DNA of 64,000 nt from Erinaceus europaeus (GCF_950295315.1 NC_080164.1:63254042-63318041), one strand, 5' to 3'. Numbered from the stretch's first letter, positions 1-11,829 are shown. Translations and numbers: made by a program. The notes: generated from the letters alone by a model not told the origin.

Positions 1-203
1 TGGTTCGAGCCCCTGGCTCCCCACCTGCAGGGGTGTCACTTCACAAGAGGTGAAGTAGGTCTGCAGGTGTCTATCTTTCTCTTTCCCTCTCTACCCCCCC
101 ACTAGTTTCTCTCTGTCCTATCCAAAAATAAAAAATGAAAAAATGGGCACAGGAGCTGTGGGTTCATAGTGCAGGCACCAAGCCACAGCTATAACCCAGG
201 AGG
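1..203 (+). repeat. Type A SINE with 3' module (head cut by window edge)
   Basis: Type A SINEs here have a tRNA-like head (TAGCGCAGCGGGTTAAG and GGTTCGAGCCC), a pyrimidine-rich body and an A-rich tail; some add a module of about 65 bp, GCCTCCAGG...CCTGGAGGC. This copy starts at the B box and includes the module. Confidence 0.8.
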
Positions 204-205
204 CA

Positions 206-345
206 AGAGAGGAGAGAGAGACGTATAGACCTGCTTTACCACTTGTGAAGCGGACCCCCTGCAGGTGGGGAACTGGGGCTTGAACCCAGGTTCTTGTGCT
301 TGGTAATATGTATGCTTAACTGAGTGTGCCACCACCTGGGCCCCC
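206..345 (-). repeat. SINE (A/B type) head
   Basis: Reverse-orientation CACCTGCAGG... head ending ACCACCTGGGCCCC. Confidence 0.7.
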
Positions 346-370
346 AGGGTTGGTTTTTTTTCATATTTTA

Positions 371-583
371 TTTTTAATATTTTAATTAATTTATTTATTT
401 ATTTAGGATAGATACAGACAGAAATTGAGAAGGAAGGGGGAAAGTGAGGGAGAGAAAGACATCTGTAGCACTTTTTCACTGCTCATGAAGCTTCCCCCTG
501 CAGATGGGGACTGGGGACTAGAACCCAGGTCCTTATATACTGTAATGTGTATATTCAACCATGTGTACCACCACCCAGCCCCA
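371..583 (-). repeat. Type B SINE
   Basis: Type B heads read GGTGGCACACCTGGTTGAGC with B box GGTTCAAGCCC and end in CAATAAATAAATAAAG. Full-length, reverse orientation. Confidence 0.8.
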
Positions 584-680
584 AAGTTTATTTTTTTAGT
601 TAATTTTAATTGATTTAATAATGGTCAACAAGACCATAGGATAAGAGAGTACAATTCCACACAGTTCCCACCACCAGAGT
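584..680 (-). mobile_element. L1 3' end joined to the tRNA-Val half
   Basis: Minus strand CTCTGGTGGTGGGAACTG to an AT-rich tail. It matches the end of the L1 at 37860-37950. Confidence 0.7.
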
Positions 681-722
681 TTCGTGTGAGGCGAATGTGA
701 TAACCACTACACTATAGAAACC
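681..722 (-). pseudogene. 5' half of tRNA-Val(CAC) fused to an L1 3' end
   Basis: On the minus strand, GTTTCTATAGTGTAGTGG then TTATCACATTCGCCTCACACG matches mammalian tRNA-Val up to the anticodon loop (CTCACAC, anticodon CAC) with about three changes. It then runs directly into L1 3' sequence (CTCTGGTGGTGGGAAC). It has no 3' half, so it is not a functional tRNA. Confidence 0.75.
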
Positions 723-760
723 AGATATCACGAGAGTTTCGTATCACATCTCTTCAATGC

Positions 761-985
761 TTTTTAAAATGTTTTTATTATCTTTATTTATTTCTTGGAT
801 AGAGATAGCCAGAAATTGAGAGGGGAAGAGGAGATAGAGAGTGAGAGAGACAGAGAGACACCTGCAGCCCTGCTTCACTTGTAAAGCTTTCCACCTGTCA
901 GAGGGGACCAGAGACTCAAACCTGGGTCCTTGTGCACTGTAACATGTGCACTCACCCAGATGTGCCACCACTGGCTCCCCCCTTT
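761..985 (-). repeat. Type B SINE
   Basis: Full-length reverse copy, tail at the left. Confidence 0.8.
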
Positions 986-1623
986 TTTATAAATATCATT
1001 TTCTCCTTCCTGATTCATTACCTTTTAGGCATGTTATGATGCTTAAGTGCTACAGTAGAAGTCAATGCACCTCATATACAGTAATTTGTAAAGACAAGAA
1101 ATGTCTGTTGTCGTGTATTAAAAGAATATATATTGTCTGCATTTCATTGCTTTGCAGAGTAAGGGCATGAATTAGTCAGTTTTGATTTTTCTGACCTCAT
1201 TCATGTGCACTGGAACTGAGAAAAATCTACCTATATGAGGATTTTTTTTTTTTAGGAATGTAAAGCCCTAGGAGCAGCAAACAGCCTATTTCAAGGAAGA
1301 ACAGCAGGCAGTAGTCATTCCCTGGGCACTAGGTCTGTCTAAGGCTATAGCTCACCGTGGGGTCATCTGGAGGAGAGGATGGGTGGAAACTAGAAGAACA
1401 ACCATTGAGCCTCACAGGAGACCATGGAATATTCCTGACTTTGAGCCTCTCAGTATTTCTAGCAAGCACATCAAGCCCCTGCCCCATTGCAGAGTGTATC
1501 CAGATCCTGATTTCCATTTGACTGTCAGAGCTACCTCTCAACCTGTATCTGCCCCCTCCTCCCTGCTGCCTATGGTTTGTGGGTCAGGCCTCTGACATGT
1601 GTCCCCTTCTGTCTTGTTTTCAG

Positions 1624-1801
1624 GGACAGGGTGCCTTATCAGAGAGACTCCGGAGCTTCAGCATGCAGGACCTCTCCACTATCAGGGGAGATGGAGCCCC
1701 AGTGCCCTCAGGCCCTCCACCACCAGGGGCTGGTCGAGCCAGTGGCAAACACTGCCAACCTAAGATGTCCAGGAGTGCTTCTGAGAGTGCTGGCAGCTCA
1801 G
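1624..1801 (+). CDS. REEP1: REEP1 coding exon (C-terminal region)
   Basis: REEP1 is an ER membrane-shaping protein of the REEP/DP1/Yop1 family that binds microtubules; human mutations cause hereditary spastic paraplegia SPG31 (established knowledge). This exon encodes the cytosolic tail that follows the membrane hairpins. It reads [17 protein letters not shown], then a proline-rich patch (SGPPPPGAG), then [13 protein letters not shown], matching my memory of the human tail with a few substitutions. The acceptor is a pyrimidine tract ending TTTTCAG at 1623 and the donor is G|GTAGGT at 1801/1802. The exon is 178 nt, entering in phase 0 and leaving in phase 1. Joined to the exon at 19161 it gives ...SSGTA and stop, the classical REEP1 C-terminus. 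Earlier exons with the membrane segments lie upstream of the window. Confidence 0.95.
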
Positions 1802-2642
1802 GTAGGTGGCATTTGACTTTCTCTCCTAGATCTTACTTTCTTGGACAGAGGCTTTGACCATCAAGTGGCATGGAACCCAGCCTCTGCCCCCATCAACACA
1901 AGCATCCTTCAGACCATGCCAAGAAAGCCAAAGGCCAGAGCCTCGCACAAGCCAGGTCAGGAAGCCTTTCTAGGGACTCTGATGAGGGCAGGTTAGGTCA
2001 GCTGCACCGGAGTCCAGCTGCCTTCATCTGATCATCTAGGGACTGGGGTGGCTGGGTGGCAGTACTTGGCCCAATCCTAGAGGCAGCAAGACCCAGCTGG
2101 ACCTGGGCCAAGGGAGCTCCTGTGCCCGTTTTCTCTTTGTCCCCACACTGCCAGGAAAGGGGCTTTCCTGTCCTGAGGATCTGCATGCCTCCTTCCACCC
2201 AGCAGGACTTGCGTTTCCTTTTTTCTCTCTTTCACTCTACCTCCACAGCATCATAAGCCAGAACTGAGCAGTGCTCCATTCAAAAGTAATAAATAAGTAA
2301 ATTGATTAATTAATTAAAGGAAAAGAGACAAGACGCCCAGGTGTGTGGGGCTTTAGAGGGCTGGCCAGGAAGCACTAGGATGAAGTTCCAAGGTGGTAGC
2401 CACTTGCTAGCTATGTGACCCTGGCAAGCTGTCTACCCTCTCACACCTCAGATTTCTGTTTGCACACAGGAGTGACAACACTCATTGTGGGCTTGTTGTG
2501 AGGAGTCAGATGAAATATTCCATGTGCATGTTCTCCCGATAGAGTACAGAGTGAAAGGAGCTGTTTTAAACTAAACCACTACAAAGGGATTCCTGCTCTT
2601 GCTAGGAAATAGGCCTTGGTGACTTTAGAATCTCTTTCCCTA

Positions 2643-2905
2643 GGGAGTCAGGCAGTAGCGCAGTGGGTTAAGCGCACATGGCGCAAAGTGCAACGACCGG
2701 CATAAGGATCCCGGTTCAAGCCCTTGGCTCCCCACCTACAGGGGGTTTGCTTCGCAAGCAGTGAAGCAGGTCTGCAGGTGTCTATCTGTCTTCCCCTCTT
2801 CTCTCCATTTTCTCTGTCCTATCCAAGGACAATGGCATCAATAATAACTATAACAATAAAACAACAAGGGCAACAAAAGGAAATAAATATTTTTTTAAAA
2901 AAAAG
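2643..2905 (+). repeat. Type A SINE with target duplication
   Basis: Flanked by AGAATCTCTTTCCCT on both sides. Confidence 0.9.
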
Positions 2906-3455
2906 AATCTCTTTCCCTCTAAGCTTGCATTCATTCATTAGAGCAGTGAACCAAGAGAGGAGGTAAGCTCAGAGCAGTCGTGCACTGTACCAAGGCACAC
3001 AGGACTGGAATCCAGCCCTCAGACCAAGACCTCCCCTTGGTGGGTTATCCTGGACAGCCACAGAACACGGAAAGAGAAGAGTCTGGTGAGGTCTGACAGA
3101 CAAGGAAGGCATCTCCTGGACTTTGAACATATTCCCAGATCAACACTGAGTATAAATGAATTAGTTTGACTCAGATCCTACCACCCTCCATTAGTGACAT
3201 TCTCTGCCACTCCCCCGAGAGGCAGTGGGGAACCCCGAGTGAAGAAGCAGCAGGTGTAGTTCACACAGAACGGGAGAAGCCATTGTACTGCAACAGGACC
3301 CAACTCATTTCATTGCCTGACTTGACCTTGGCACCTGTGCCTTTACAGGGCAGAGAAGGGAGGTGCTGACCCAGCAGGGAGGGTAGGGACTGTGTGGTAC
3401 TCAGCCCAGCTGTTCTAAGCCCTAAAATAAATATCATCTTAGAAATAAAGGTGAA

Positions 3456-3770
3456 GGGAGTCAGACAGTAGTGCAGCGGATTAAGCGCAGGTGGCGCAAA
3501 GCACAAGGACTGGCGTAAGGATCCCGGTTCTAGCCCCCGGCTCTCCACCTGCAGGGGAGTCGCTTCACAGGCAGTGAAGCAGGTCTGCAGGTGTCTATCT
3601 TTCTCTTCCTCTTTCTGTCTTCCCCTCCTCTCTCCATTTCTCTCTGTCCTATCCAACAATGACAACATCAATAATAACTACAATAATAAAACAAGGGCAA
3701 CAAAAGGGAATAAATAAATAAATATTTTTTAAAAGAGAGAAAAAAAAGAAAAAAAGAAAGAAAGAAAGAA
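3456..3770 (+). repeat. Type A SINE
   Basis: Complete head, body and A-rich GAAA tail. Confidence 0.85.
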
Positions 3771-4330
3771 AGGTGAAAGCTATCCCTGGGCATGGGTCAA
3801 AAAAAAAAAGTCCCAAACTTGAGGGTCAGAGGGGAGTTTTGTCAAAGGAGACCCAGCCACTCAGGCTGGTGTGCCTCTCCATGCCCAGTGTGGACTTTGG
3901 ACAGCAGTTTGGAGAGGGGAAGGGCCCCCAGTCTGGGATTCTGCCCTAGTCCAGTGCCACTGGGGCTGTGCAGAGTCCACAAATGAAGCACCATGATGCA
4001 CACTTGTGGAGCAAGCACCACACTTATTCCCACTGGGCCTAGATTCAGCCTCCCTGTCATTCTCAGAATGACACCCAAATGGTTGGAGGATTTGTCCTTG
4101 ACACCACAGAGGATCTCATCGGAAGAAAGGGCATAGTGATCCCTGCTCAGCTGACATTTTAGGGCAGTGAGGAGAGCGTGCAAGATAATCTGTAAACCAT
4201 GGTGATAGCTGTTTAAGAGGTAGTGACGGCACCCCTTGGAGTCGTATGCAGTGTTGCAAATAGCAATTTCAGTGAACATACAGGTAGACCTTGAAAACAT
4301 GCCACCTAACAGAAAAATTATAAAACAAAG

Positions 4331-4455
4331 TGATACGCTAGAAAGATAGCATAGTGGTTACACGAATAGTCTTTCACGCCTCAGGCTCCAACATCCCAGA
4401 TTCAACTATCAGCACCATCATAAAACAGATCTAAGCAGTATTCCAGTTGGGGATA
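4331..4455 (+). repeat. Type D SINE, diverged
   Basis: Type D heads read TAGATAGCATAATGGTTATG with B box GGTTCAATCCC and end near GAGCAGTGCTCTGG. This is an old copy. Confidence 0.65.
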
Positions 4456-5073
4456 TATATATATATCAGTGCATAACAAATGAAAAAGATGTTCACCTTG
4501 TGCCAGATATCATGGTGTGATTTGCAAGAAGTTGTTGCTCAACCTGAAAAATGAACTGGGAAGTATTTGATCAGGCACTGTATATTGAAACACGAGGCTT
4601 TAGGAAGGGCACAGAGGGAAAGAGAAACAGATGATTCTTACCTTCCAGGAACTTGGAGACAGCATGTATTAAGTGAGCACCTGTTGTATACCAAAACCCA
4701 GATGTGCACCACCTTTGGGGGTCTAGAGATCAATCTGAGGTTTCTTGAAGATCATTCCAAACTGGAAGGTTTACTAAGGAGGAAATATCTGGGCAGGTTC
4801 TTTCCCAACAGAAACAGGCAACCCCAATCCTGGCCTTCCACAGGGATGCAGGATGCAATAGGGGCCAGGCAAGGGCATTTTCTGGCACCTGAGAATAAAG
4901 GGAATCTGGACCCACCCCCTCCCCACTTTGGTGTTTCTGTAGAGACCCACATTCCTGGGACTCCTCTATTGAACTCACTGGGATTCCCCCCACCTCACCG
5001 GGGCCTCCCTGTTTGTCCGGGGCTGGTGTCTGTCACATGGGGGCTATCACTGATGGTGCCCCCATCCCCACAG

Positions 5074-5109
5074 TGTGTACCTGCTGCTCCAGCTGCAGGA
5101 CCCGCAAAG
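5074..5109 (+). CDS. REEP1: Candidate 36-nt in-frame microexon of REEP1
   Basis: The segment is flanked by a good acceptor (CCCCCATCCCCACAG at 5073) and a near-consensus donor (AAAG|GTGAGT at 5109/5110). It is exactly 36 nt. Entered in phase 1, as the preceding REEP1 exon requires, it leaves in phase 1, so it could be included without changing the reading frame. It would insert the cysteine-rich peptide VCTCCSSCRTRK near the C-terminus, just before the final GTA. The splice signals and phase are directly visible. That it is used in vivo is inference. It could be a chance pair of splice-like sites. Confidence 0.35.
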
Positions 5110-5554
5110 GTGAGTAAGCAGCCAGCTTCCCTGTGGTGTGCTGGGTGCTCCTGTCAGAGGAGGTTCTAACCATGAACTAGCACCTGACCTTGGGGCTCCT
5201 TTTCAGCTGCATGGTCTGGAGGGGAGAGAAAAGATGGCCAGGGCGGGGGTGAGGGGGGGGGTGGCGCGTGTCAGGAGACTGTCTCCTGAAAACAGCAAAT
5301 ATGCTGTCTTACAGTATCTTCAGGCTAGAGATTTAGTAACAGTTTAATAGAGGCTCATCTGGGTTTTGCAAAAATTATAGTAAAGATGTCTTTACGGCTG
5401 AAGGCAGTCATCTGAAGGCTTGACAGGCTTCAGGCTCAGTTCCCAAGATGATTCTTAGTTCCTTACCACCTGGGCTTTCCTCAGACTACTTGAACATCCT
5501 CACAGCAACATGGCAGTTGTGAACAGGTGCTTACACACCAGGTGGAATGCAAAC

Positions 5555-5793
5555 ATTATCATGTACAAGGACCCAGGTTCAAGCCCCCACCCCCCACCTG
5601 CAAAAGGAAGCTTCACTGGTGGTGGAATAGTGCTGCTTGTGTGTGTGTCTCTCTCCCAGTCTCCCCCTTTCCTCTCAATGTCTCTCTGTCATTATTCAGA
5701 GAGAGAGAGAGAAAGGGGAATAATGGTCATGAAAAGCAGTGGATTTATTGTGCAGGTGTCAAGTCCCTGTAATAAACCTGGTGTTGACAAAAA
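5555..5793 (+). repeat. Type B SINE with diverged 3' module
   Basis: ACAAGGACCCAGGTTCAAGC to a module-like AGCAGTGGATTTATTGTGCA. Confidence 0.65.
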
Positions 5794-5834
5794 CAGAACA
5801 AAGGAAAAGAAATATGATTTTAAAAATAACATGG

Positions 5835-5999
5835 TGTGGTCCGGGAGATGGCGCAGTGATAACACTTTGGACTCTCAAGCATGAGGTCCCGAGTTCGATC
5901 CCCAGCAGCACATGTGCCAGAGTGATGTCTGGTTCTTTCTCTCTCCTCCTATCTTTCTTATAAATAAATAAAATCTTTTTAAAAATAAAGAAAATAAAA
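5835..5999 (+). repeat. Type C SINE with target duplication
   Basis: Type C reads GTGGTCCGGGAGATGGCGCA with B box AGTTCGATCCC and CAGAGTGATGTCTGGTTC. AAAAATAACATGG flanks it. Confidence 0.88.
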
Positions 6000-6573
6000 G
6001 AAAAATAACATGGCAGTTGGATTTCCCTCCAGAATGAGAGATCCAGCAGAGAGAGGACGTGCAGGAAGCCATACTACCTTTTAGGACCTAACCTCTGAGG
6101 TCATGCAGCACCACCACTTCTGCCTTATTCTGTTTGTTGGAAATGACTCATTAAATCCAGTCCATACTCAGAGGGAGAGGGAGTCATTTCCACTTCTTGA
6201 CAGGAGGGATAATCACAGAATGGGTAGGGATATTTCTAAATAACCGGAGGACCATATTTCCTTGTGCTGTGGGGACCCAGGGACTCACTCAGATTCTCAG
6301 AAGTGACAATAGCCTACAGTTTCAGGGGTTTCCAGCCTAGTGCAGCCAAGGGAGCCCTGGTCCTGCTTTGCTACTCACTATGTAACTGTGTGCAAATCAC
6401 CTAACCACTCTGAGCCTACCTCCTCATATTAAAGTAAAGACCCCTGCTTCTCCACTTAATTGCACCATTGTCAAAATGGCTATGAAAGGACTTTTGGGAG
6501 GCTTATTACTGTAGTAATTGTTGTCCATTCCCCAGCACTCCTATAAGCCAGAGTAGAGCAGTGGTAACAAAAA

Positions 6574-6697
6574 GGCAGGGGAGATAGAATAATGGTTATG
6601 CAAACAGACTCTCATGCCTGAGGCTCTCATGTTCCAGGTTCAGTCCCCTACACTATCATAAGTCAAAACTGAGCAGTTTTCTGGTTAAAAAAAAAAA
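6574..6697 (+). repeat. Type D SINE
   Basis: GGAGATAGAATAATGGTTAT to an A-run. Confidence 0.8.
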
Positions 6698-6698
6698 A

Positions 6699-6985
6699 GT
6701 ATAGGCGGTGGCGCAGCGGGTTAAGCACACGTGGCGCAAATCGCCAGGACCTGCGTAAGGATCCCAGTTCAAGCCCCCGGCTCCTCACCTGCAGGGGAGT
6801 CGCTTCACAAGCGGTGAAGCAGGTCTGCAGGTGTCTGTATTTCTCTCCTCCTCTCTGTCTTCCCCTCCTCTCTCCATTTCTCTCTGTCCTATCCAACAAC
6901 AACGACATTAATAACCACAACAATGTTAAACAAGGGCAACAAAAAGGAAAATAAATAAATAAAACTTAATTTAAAAAAAAAAAGT
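6699..6985 (+). repeat. Type A SINE
   Basis: Inserted in the A-tail of the preceding type D copy. Confidence 0.85.
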
Positions 6986-6991
6986 ATATTT

Positions 6992-7098
6992 TGGGGCCAG
7001 ATGGTGGCAAACTTGGTTGAGTGTACACTTTACAGTGTGCAAGGACCTGAGTTCTAGCCCCCAGTCCCCACCTGCAAGGGGAAAGCTTCACAAGTGGT
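6992..7098 (+). repeat. Type B SINE, 3'-truncated
   Basis: Head GGGGCCAGATGGTGGC through CTTCACAAGTGG only. Confidence 0.7.
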
Positions 7099-7119
7099 CT
7101 ATTATGGAAAAATCTACAT

Positions 7120-7212
7120 TTTTAATTTCTTTTTTATTATCTTTATTTATTTATTGGATAGAGACAGCCAGAAATTGAGAGGAAGGGGGATATTGAGAGG
7201 GAGGGAGACAGA
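7120..7212 (-). repeat. Type B SINE tail fragment, inverted
   Basis: TTTATTGGATAGAGACAGCC, facing the fragment before it. Confidence 0.65.
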
Positions 7213-7803
7213 GTGTATATTTTCCATAATAGATGCATATACATTGTAATGTATACATGTCAAGTATATGTACTTATCTCAAATCGTGTTTTACATCTAA
7301 AATAAATACAAGGTTATCTCAGTTACATCTCTGTTTGAAAAAAGAAATGGAGTGGCTGCCTGTAGGTATTTTCGGTGCTAGGATCCAAATATTTGTCCTT
7401 AGGAAACAATTGCATTGAAAAGGCCTCAGGCAACTGTGGTTATTTCCACCAGTACATTCTTTTTGAGTCATTCAGAAAACCTCTCATTTTGGGATACCAC
7501 CACCTGCAGGGTCCCGTGCATAAAGCTGCCTTCTCTTCCACTCTTTCCTCAGGGGATTGCTTTGTGCTTCTCTTAGTCAGAGGCTGGCTTTCTAGTGCAT
7601 GTGAATATCACAGCAGTTAGCCAGAGGACTTTTGTAGTATTTGCTTGGCCGCTGCATACAACACGGTGTGTCTAGAATTTGGGAGAGGGTATCTGGTTCC
7701 CTATCCCAGAGCTGGTGGAAATCTGTGGGGCTGTTGGGGAGTGAGTAGAAGGTAGGGGTTGGGGGTCCCTTGCTTACGTGTGACTTAAGAGTCACACTCT
7801 GAG

Positions 7804-7936
7804 GGTGGAGGGTAGATAGCATAATGGTTATGCAAACAGACTCTCATGCCTGAAGCTCCAAACTCCCAGGTTCTATTCCCCCGCACCACCATAAGCCAGA
7901 GCTAAACAGTGCTCTGATTTTAAAGAAAAAAAAAAA
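7804..7936 (+). repeat. Type D SINE
   Basis: GGAGGGTAGATAGCATAATG; AGTCACACTCTGAG flanks both ends. Confidence 0.85.
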
Positions 7937-8537
7937 GGAGTCACACTCTGAGAACCTTTGCCTGAACCCTGCTCAGACTTTCTCAACAGCCCTGGAGTTC
8001 TCCCATCTTCCTAAGGGCTGCTTACAAGGAGGCAGCTGGTTGAAATGACAGCCATTTTCCCCTGTGAAGGCAGGACTGCCCCTGAGCTCTGTCTCAGACC
8101 CTTCTCTGTGGAGGCCTGCCTTACATAGAGGGTCAGCCATGTCAGAGGACTTCAGGGAGTCATACTTTGGTTCTCTGTAAATAATGTCCATCTGTGCATC
8201 TCAGACCCCAGGAGACAGTTCTGTCTCCATTTCTGCTCCCTCAGTTTATTGTCCCCTATTGTTTCCTTGCATGTCTTTGTCTCCCCTTTTCCATGCAGTT
8301 ATTATTTGTTTGTTTACTTATTTATTTTTATTTAAAAATTGCTTTATTTCTTGTTACCTTTTAAAAGTGTTTTATTTATAAAAAGGAAACATTGAATAAT
8401 AACCGTACAGTTATTATTATCTACTTCTTCCACCCTATTACTTTGGTTCTACCTACTTTGATGTAATACACAGCCAAATTCTGCATTCTTGGTAAGGACC
8501 AGTCATAGAGTTTTTTTTTTTCCCACTTAGAAAATCC

Positions 8538-8760
8538 TAGCGGGGTGGGTGGTAGCACACCTGGCTGAGCACACAGGTAACAATGCACAGGGCCCAGGTT
8601 CAAGCCCTGGTCCCCACCTACAGGGGAAAAGCTTTGCAAGTAGTGAAGGAGTTCTGCAAGTGCCTCTCTGTTTTTCTCCCTCTCATCTCCCCATTCCTCT
8701 CAAATTCTCTGTCTCTCTCTGTCCAACAAATAAAGGTAATAAAATAAAAAGAAAAGAAAA
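8538..8760 (+). repeat. Type B SINE
   Basis: GGTGGTAGCACACCTGGCTG to an A-rich tail. Confidence 0.8.
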
Positions 8761-9465
8761 TTGTACAGAACATAATTTTTAAAAAGTAAAATCATCCGTC
8801 TTTATCCTATCTTTTAAGACAGAGAATTGTATTTTATTTGAGTGTGGCCCTAGGGCAATATATCTTCCCTGTGACAGCAGCAGGGGCGCTTAGAGGCTCA
8901 GTATAGGATGTGAGTGTGTGTGAGTGTACACACACATGTGCGCACGTGTGTGTTTATTTCATCATGTAAAAGCCTTTCCCTAACAAAATATTCTTTTCTT
9001 TTTCCTATGTGGCCATTGGGATGTGAATGTAAGTGTTTCAGAAGGTTATGCTCTGCTCTAGAGGTGTTTGCTGACTTCCACTAATAGTTTCTGCTAATGT
9101 GTGCTGTGTGGGATGTGTTTGCTAACACGGGGGTTTGACCACTGCAGAAAGGTTCGGTATATCCTGTAAAAGGATATGAGACTTGACCAGTTTCTCCCTT
9201 CCTGTCCTCCCCATACCGAAGGGGTAGAGCTATTTCCCAGCCACATTGGCTAATACGCAGTGTCACCCGAGGTTAAGACTCATTCCCCTGCTGTGGAAGA
9301 CAAGGACTGCCGCCTTCCCTAGAGGCCTCCCAGTTCTGGGCACCAACTCTGAGGTTCAAGGCCTTGGCTGCCATCACCTGAGACTTTCAAGTAGGGGTTA
9401 GCCGTGACTTTGCATGAGAGAGCTTCTCCCATGGGGATGAGCAGTGTGCTAAGAAGTGGACAGCA

Positions 9466-9602
9466 GATGGAGGGTAGATAGCGTAGTGGTTATGCAAACA
9501 GACTCTCAAGCCTGAGGCTCCAAAGTCTCAGGTTCAAGCCCCCACACCACCATAATTCAGAGCTGAACAGTGCTCTGGTAAAAGAAGGTAGAGAAAAAAA
9601 AA
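9466..9602 (+). repeat. Type D SINE
   Basis: GGAGGGTAGATAGCGTAGTG; GTGGACAGCA flanks both ends. Confidence 0.85.
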
Positions 9603-10415
9603 TATGTGGACAGCAACAGCTTTTCAGACCTCTTCCCAGAGGTGAGGTCCTGTTGGGTTAAATGGTTGAGAGCTGCAGAGACAGGAACAGTGAAGTGAGG
9701 CATCCCTGCATTATCTCCTCCACCTGTCCTCTTTGTTCTGATGCCCCACCAGGCTTGATCATGTTCTCAGAGGGTTACTACTTTATTTATACTCTTCCCT
9801 GTTCTAAAAAGGATTTAAGTCTGCTTGTAGAACTACAGATGATTTCTCAAAGTAAGAAAAATGAAGCTCAAGGGAAAAGGAATTAGAGGTGAGAAGAAAA
9901 ATTTAAATCCATGCCATACAATTATAGACCTCCCAAGATGAAGCTTCCTTGCAGCCCGTGCAGAGGGAAATGCAGCTAAGAGAGTTAATGCCACAACTGA
10001 GCAGCTAACTGGAGGTCTGGAGGCCCAGCATATTTCTCTTCATGGATCCTGAGAGTATGGCAGATATCACAGACAAGAGTGTCGGCAAAACCCTTTGAAC
10101 GTAGTGGCCAGTTGGGGCTCTTCTTTGTAGTCAGTTCTTTGCCTCTAACACTACTGCCCACTCCCAGCATGGCTGTCCACATTTGCTTCCTTTGCTCTCA
10201 GCCTCTTCTGAGCTGAACACTCATTTTTTACTCCTACCCGAATATCTGGGTTTCCTTTGATCAATCACTCTGAGTGGGCCAGAGGGTCACATCTGAGCCC
10301 ATTGGTCATCAATACAGGGGAAGTTATAGTCTTGGATTTACATTATGTAAGAGAGGATTCCTTGGAGTTGCCAATCTTTAGGTTCAACAGAGTCCTAAGA
10401 ATATAGCTGATTTGT

Positions 10416-10570
10416 GGTCTGGGAGGCGGTGCAGTGATAAAGCTTTAGTCTCTCAAGCATGAGGTCCTGAGTTTGATCCCCGGCAGTACATGTGCCAGAT
10501 TGATGTCTGGTTCTTTCTCTCCTCCTCCTATCTTCCTCATTAATAAATAAATATTTTTTTAAAAAAAGAA
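10416..10570 (+). repeat. Type C SINE
   Basis: Flanked by AGAATATAGCTGATTT-like copies. Confidence 0.85.
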
Positions 10571-10602
10571 TATAGCTGATTTAGAGAAAAAAAAAAAAAA
10601 GG

Positions 10603-10812
10603 GATGAGGCCGGGTGGTAGTGCACCTGGTTGAACACACATGTTACAGTGCGAAAAGACTCGGGTTTCACCTGCAGGAGGCAAGCTTCACAAGTGGTGGG
10701 ACAGGGCTGCAGGTGTCTCTCTATTTCTCTCTCTCTGTCTCCCCCTTCCTCTCAATTTCTGGCTGTCTCTATCCAATAAGTAAATAAAGATAATAAAAAA
10801 ATAAAGAAACGT
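10603..10812 (+). repeat. Type B SINE
   Basis: GGCCGGGTGGTAGTGCACCT head. Confidence 0.8.
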
Positions 10813-10909
10813 TAAAAGAGAGAGAGAGAGAAAGAGAGAAGAAAGGACCAGATGACTACTTAAACCTGGAATAAATAGGCTAGTATAGAACCTAAAGATC
10901 ACAGTGAGT

Positions 10910-11068
10910 TGTGGTCCAGGAGATGGCACAGTGGATGAGGCCTTGGACTCTCAAGCATGAGGTCCTGAGTTCTATCCCCAGGAGCACATGTGCTAGAGTG
11001 ATGTCTGGTTCTTTCTTTTTTTTCTCTCTCCTCCTATCTTTCTCATTAATAAATAAATAAAATCTTAA
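10910..11068 (+). repeat. Type C SINE
   Basis: GTGGTCCAGGAGATGGCACA head, AATAAATAAATAAAATC tail. Confidence 0.85.
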
Positions 11069-11076
11069 AATTTTTT

Positions 11077-11272
11077 TTATTATCATTATTTTGTTTGATA
11101 GAAACAGCCAGAAATCAAGAGGGAAGGGGGTGATAGAGAGGCAGAGAGAGACTTGCAACATTACTTCACCACTTGCAAAGCTTTCCCCCGCACATGGGGA
11201 CCAGGGACTTGAACCTGGGTCCTTGCATACTGTAATGTGTGGGCTCAACCAGGTGTGCCACCATATGGCCCC
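11077..11272 (-). repeat. Type B SINE, tail-to-tail with the type C copy
   Basis: Reverse copy inserted in the type C tail. Confidence 0.8.
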
Positions 11273-11559
11273 TAAATAAATAAACTCTATTTAAAAAAAA
11301 ATCTCAGTGAGTTTAATTTCGTCTGACTTCTGAACAGAACATCCCCAGCCTGCACTTTAACTTTCAAAGTGAGACAACAGTGGTCCTGTGCTGCCTCCTG
11401 GTGGCTGTTATTGGGTATAGCAGCAATAGCTGGCAAAGTGGTTGTTAGTTTGACTTACTCCACAACTGGTGCTGTTATGGTGTAGTGAGTTCCCTGTTGA
11501 TGGAGAGAACACTTTTGGTGCCTGAACAGGCTGATGTTGTTGTTTTTTAATTTCTCTTT

Positions 11560-11776
11560 TTTCATGTTTATTTGTTATTATTATTATATTTAGTTGTTGG
11601 GTGGTCTCCAAATCGAGAGGGAAGGGGGAGATAGTGAGGAAGCGAGACAGAGACACCGCAGCCCTGCTTCACCACTCCTGAAGCCTTCCCCCTGCAGGTG
11701 GGGGTGGGGGCTTGAACCTGGGTCCTTGAGCATGGTAACGTAGATTCAACCAAGTGTGCCACCACCTGACCCCGCC
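11560..11776 (-). repeat. Type B SINE
   Basis: Reverse copy, head at CCACCTGACCCC. Confidence 0.8.
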
Positions 11777-11829
11777 TGAACATGTTTTTTGGCATAGAAA
11801 AAGCTCTGATTTCAGGGATGGAGGGGGAC

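Larger units (their letters stand above)
1..1623 (+). other. REEP1: REEP1 intron upstream of the 178-nt exon
   Basis: Intronic sequence with no exon that I can support. Positions 1-345 and 371-985 are SINE, L1 and tRNA-derived repeats listed separately. About 986-1623 is non-repetitive and ends in the acceptor of the 1624 exon. Confidence 0.85.

Noticed and set aside
3261..3671. 136-codon minus-strand frame resembling many others in the window
   Set aside because: The shared peptide (DRTERNGERRGRQ...) is the antisense translation of the type A SINE body, not a gene family.
4567..5169. 200-codon plus-strand frame in the REEP1 intron
   Set aside because: No domain or sensible composition. It ends across the candidate microexon in a different frame. 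Chance frame in GC-richer intron.
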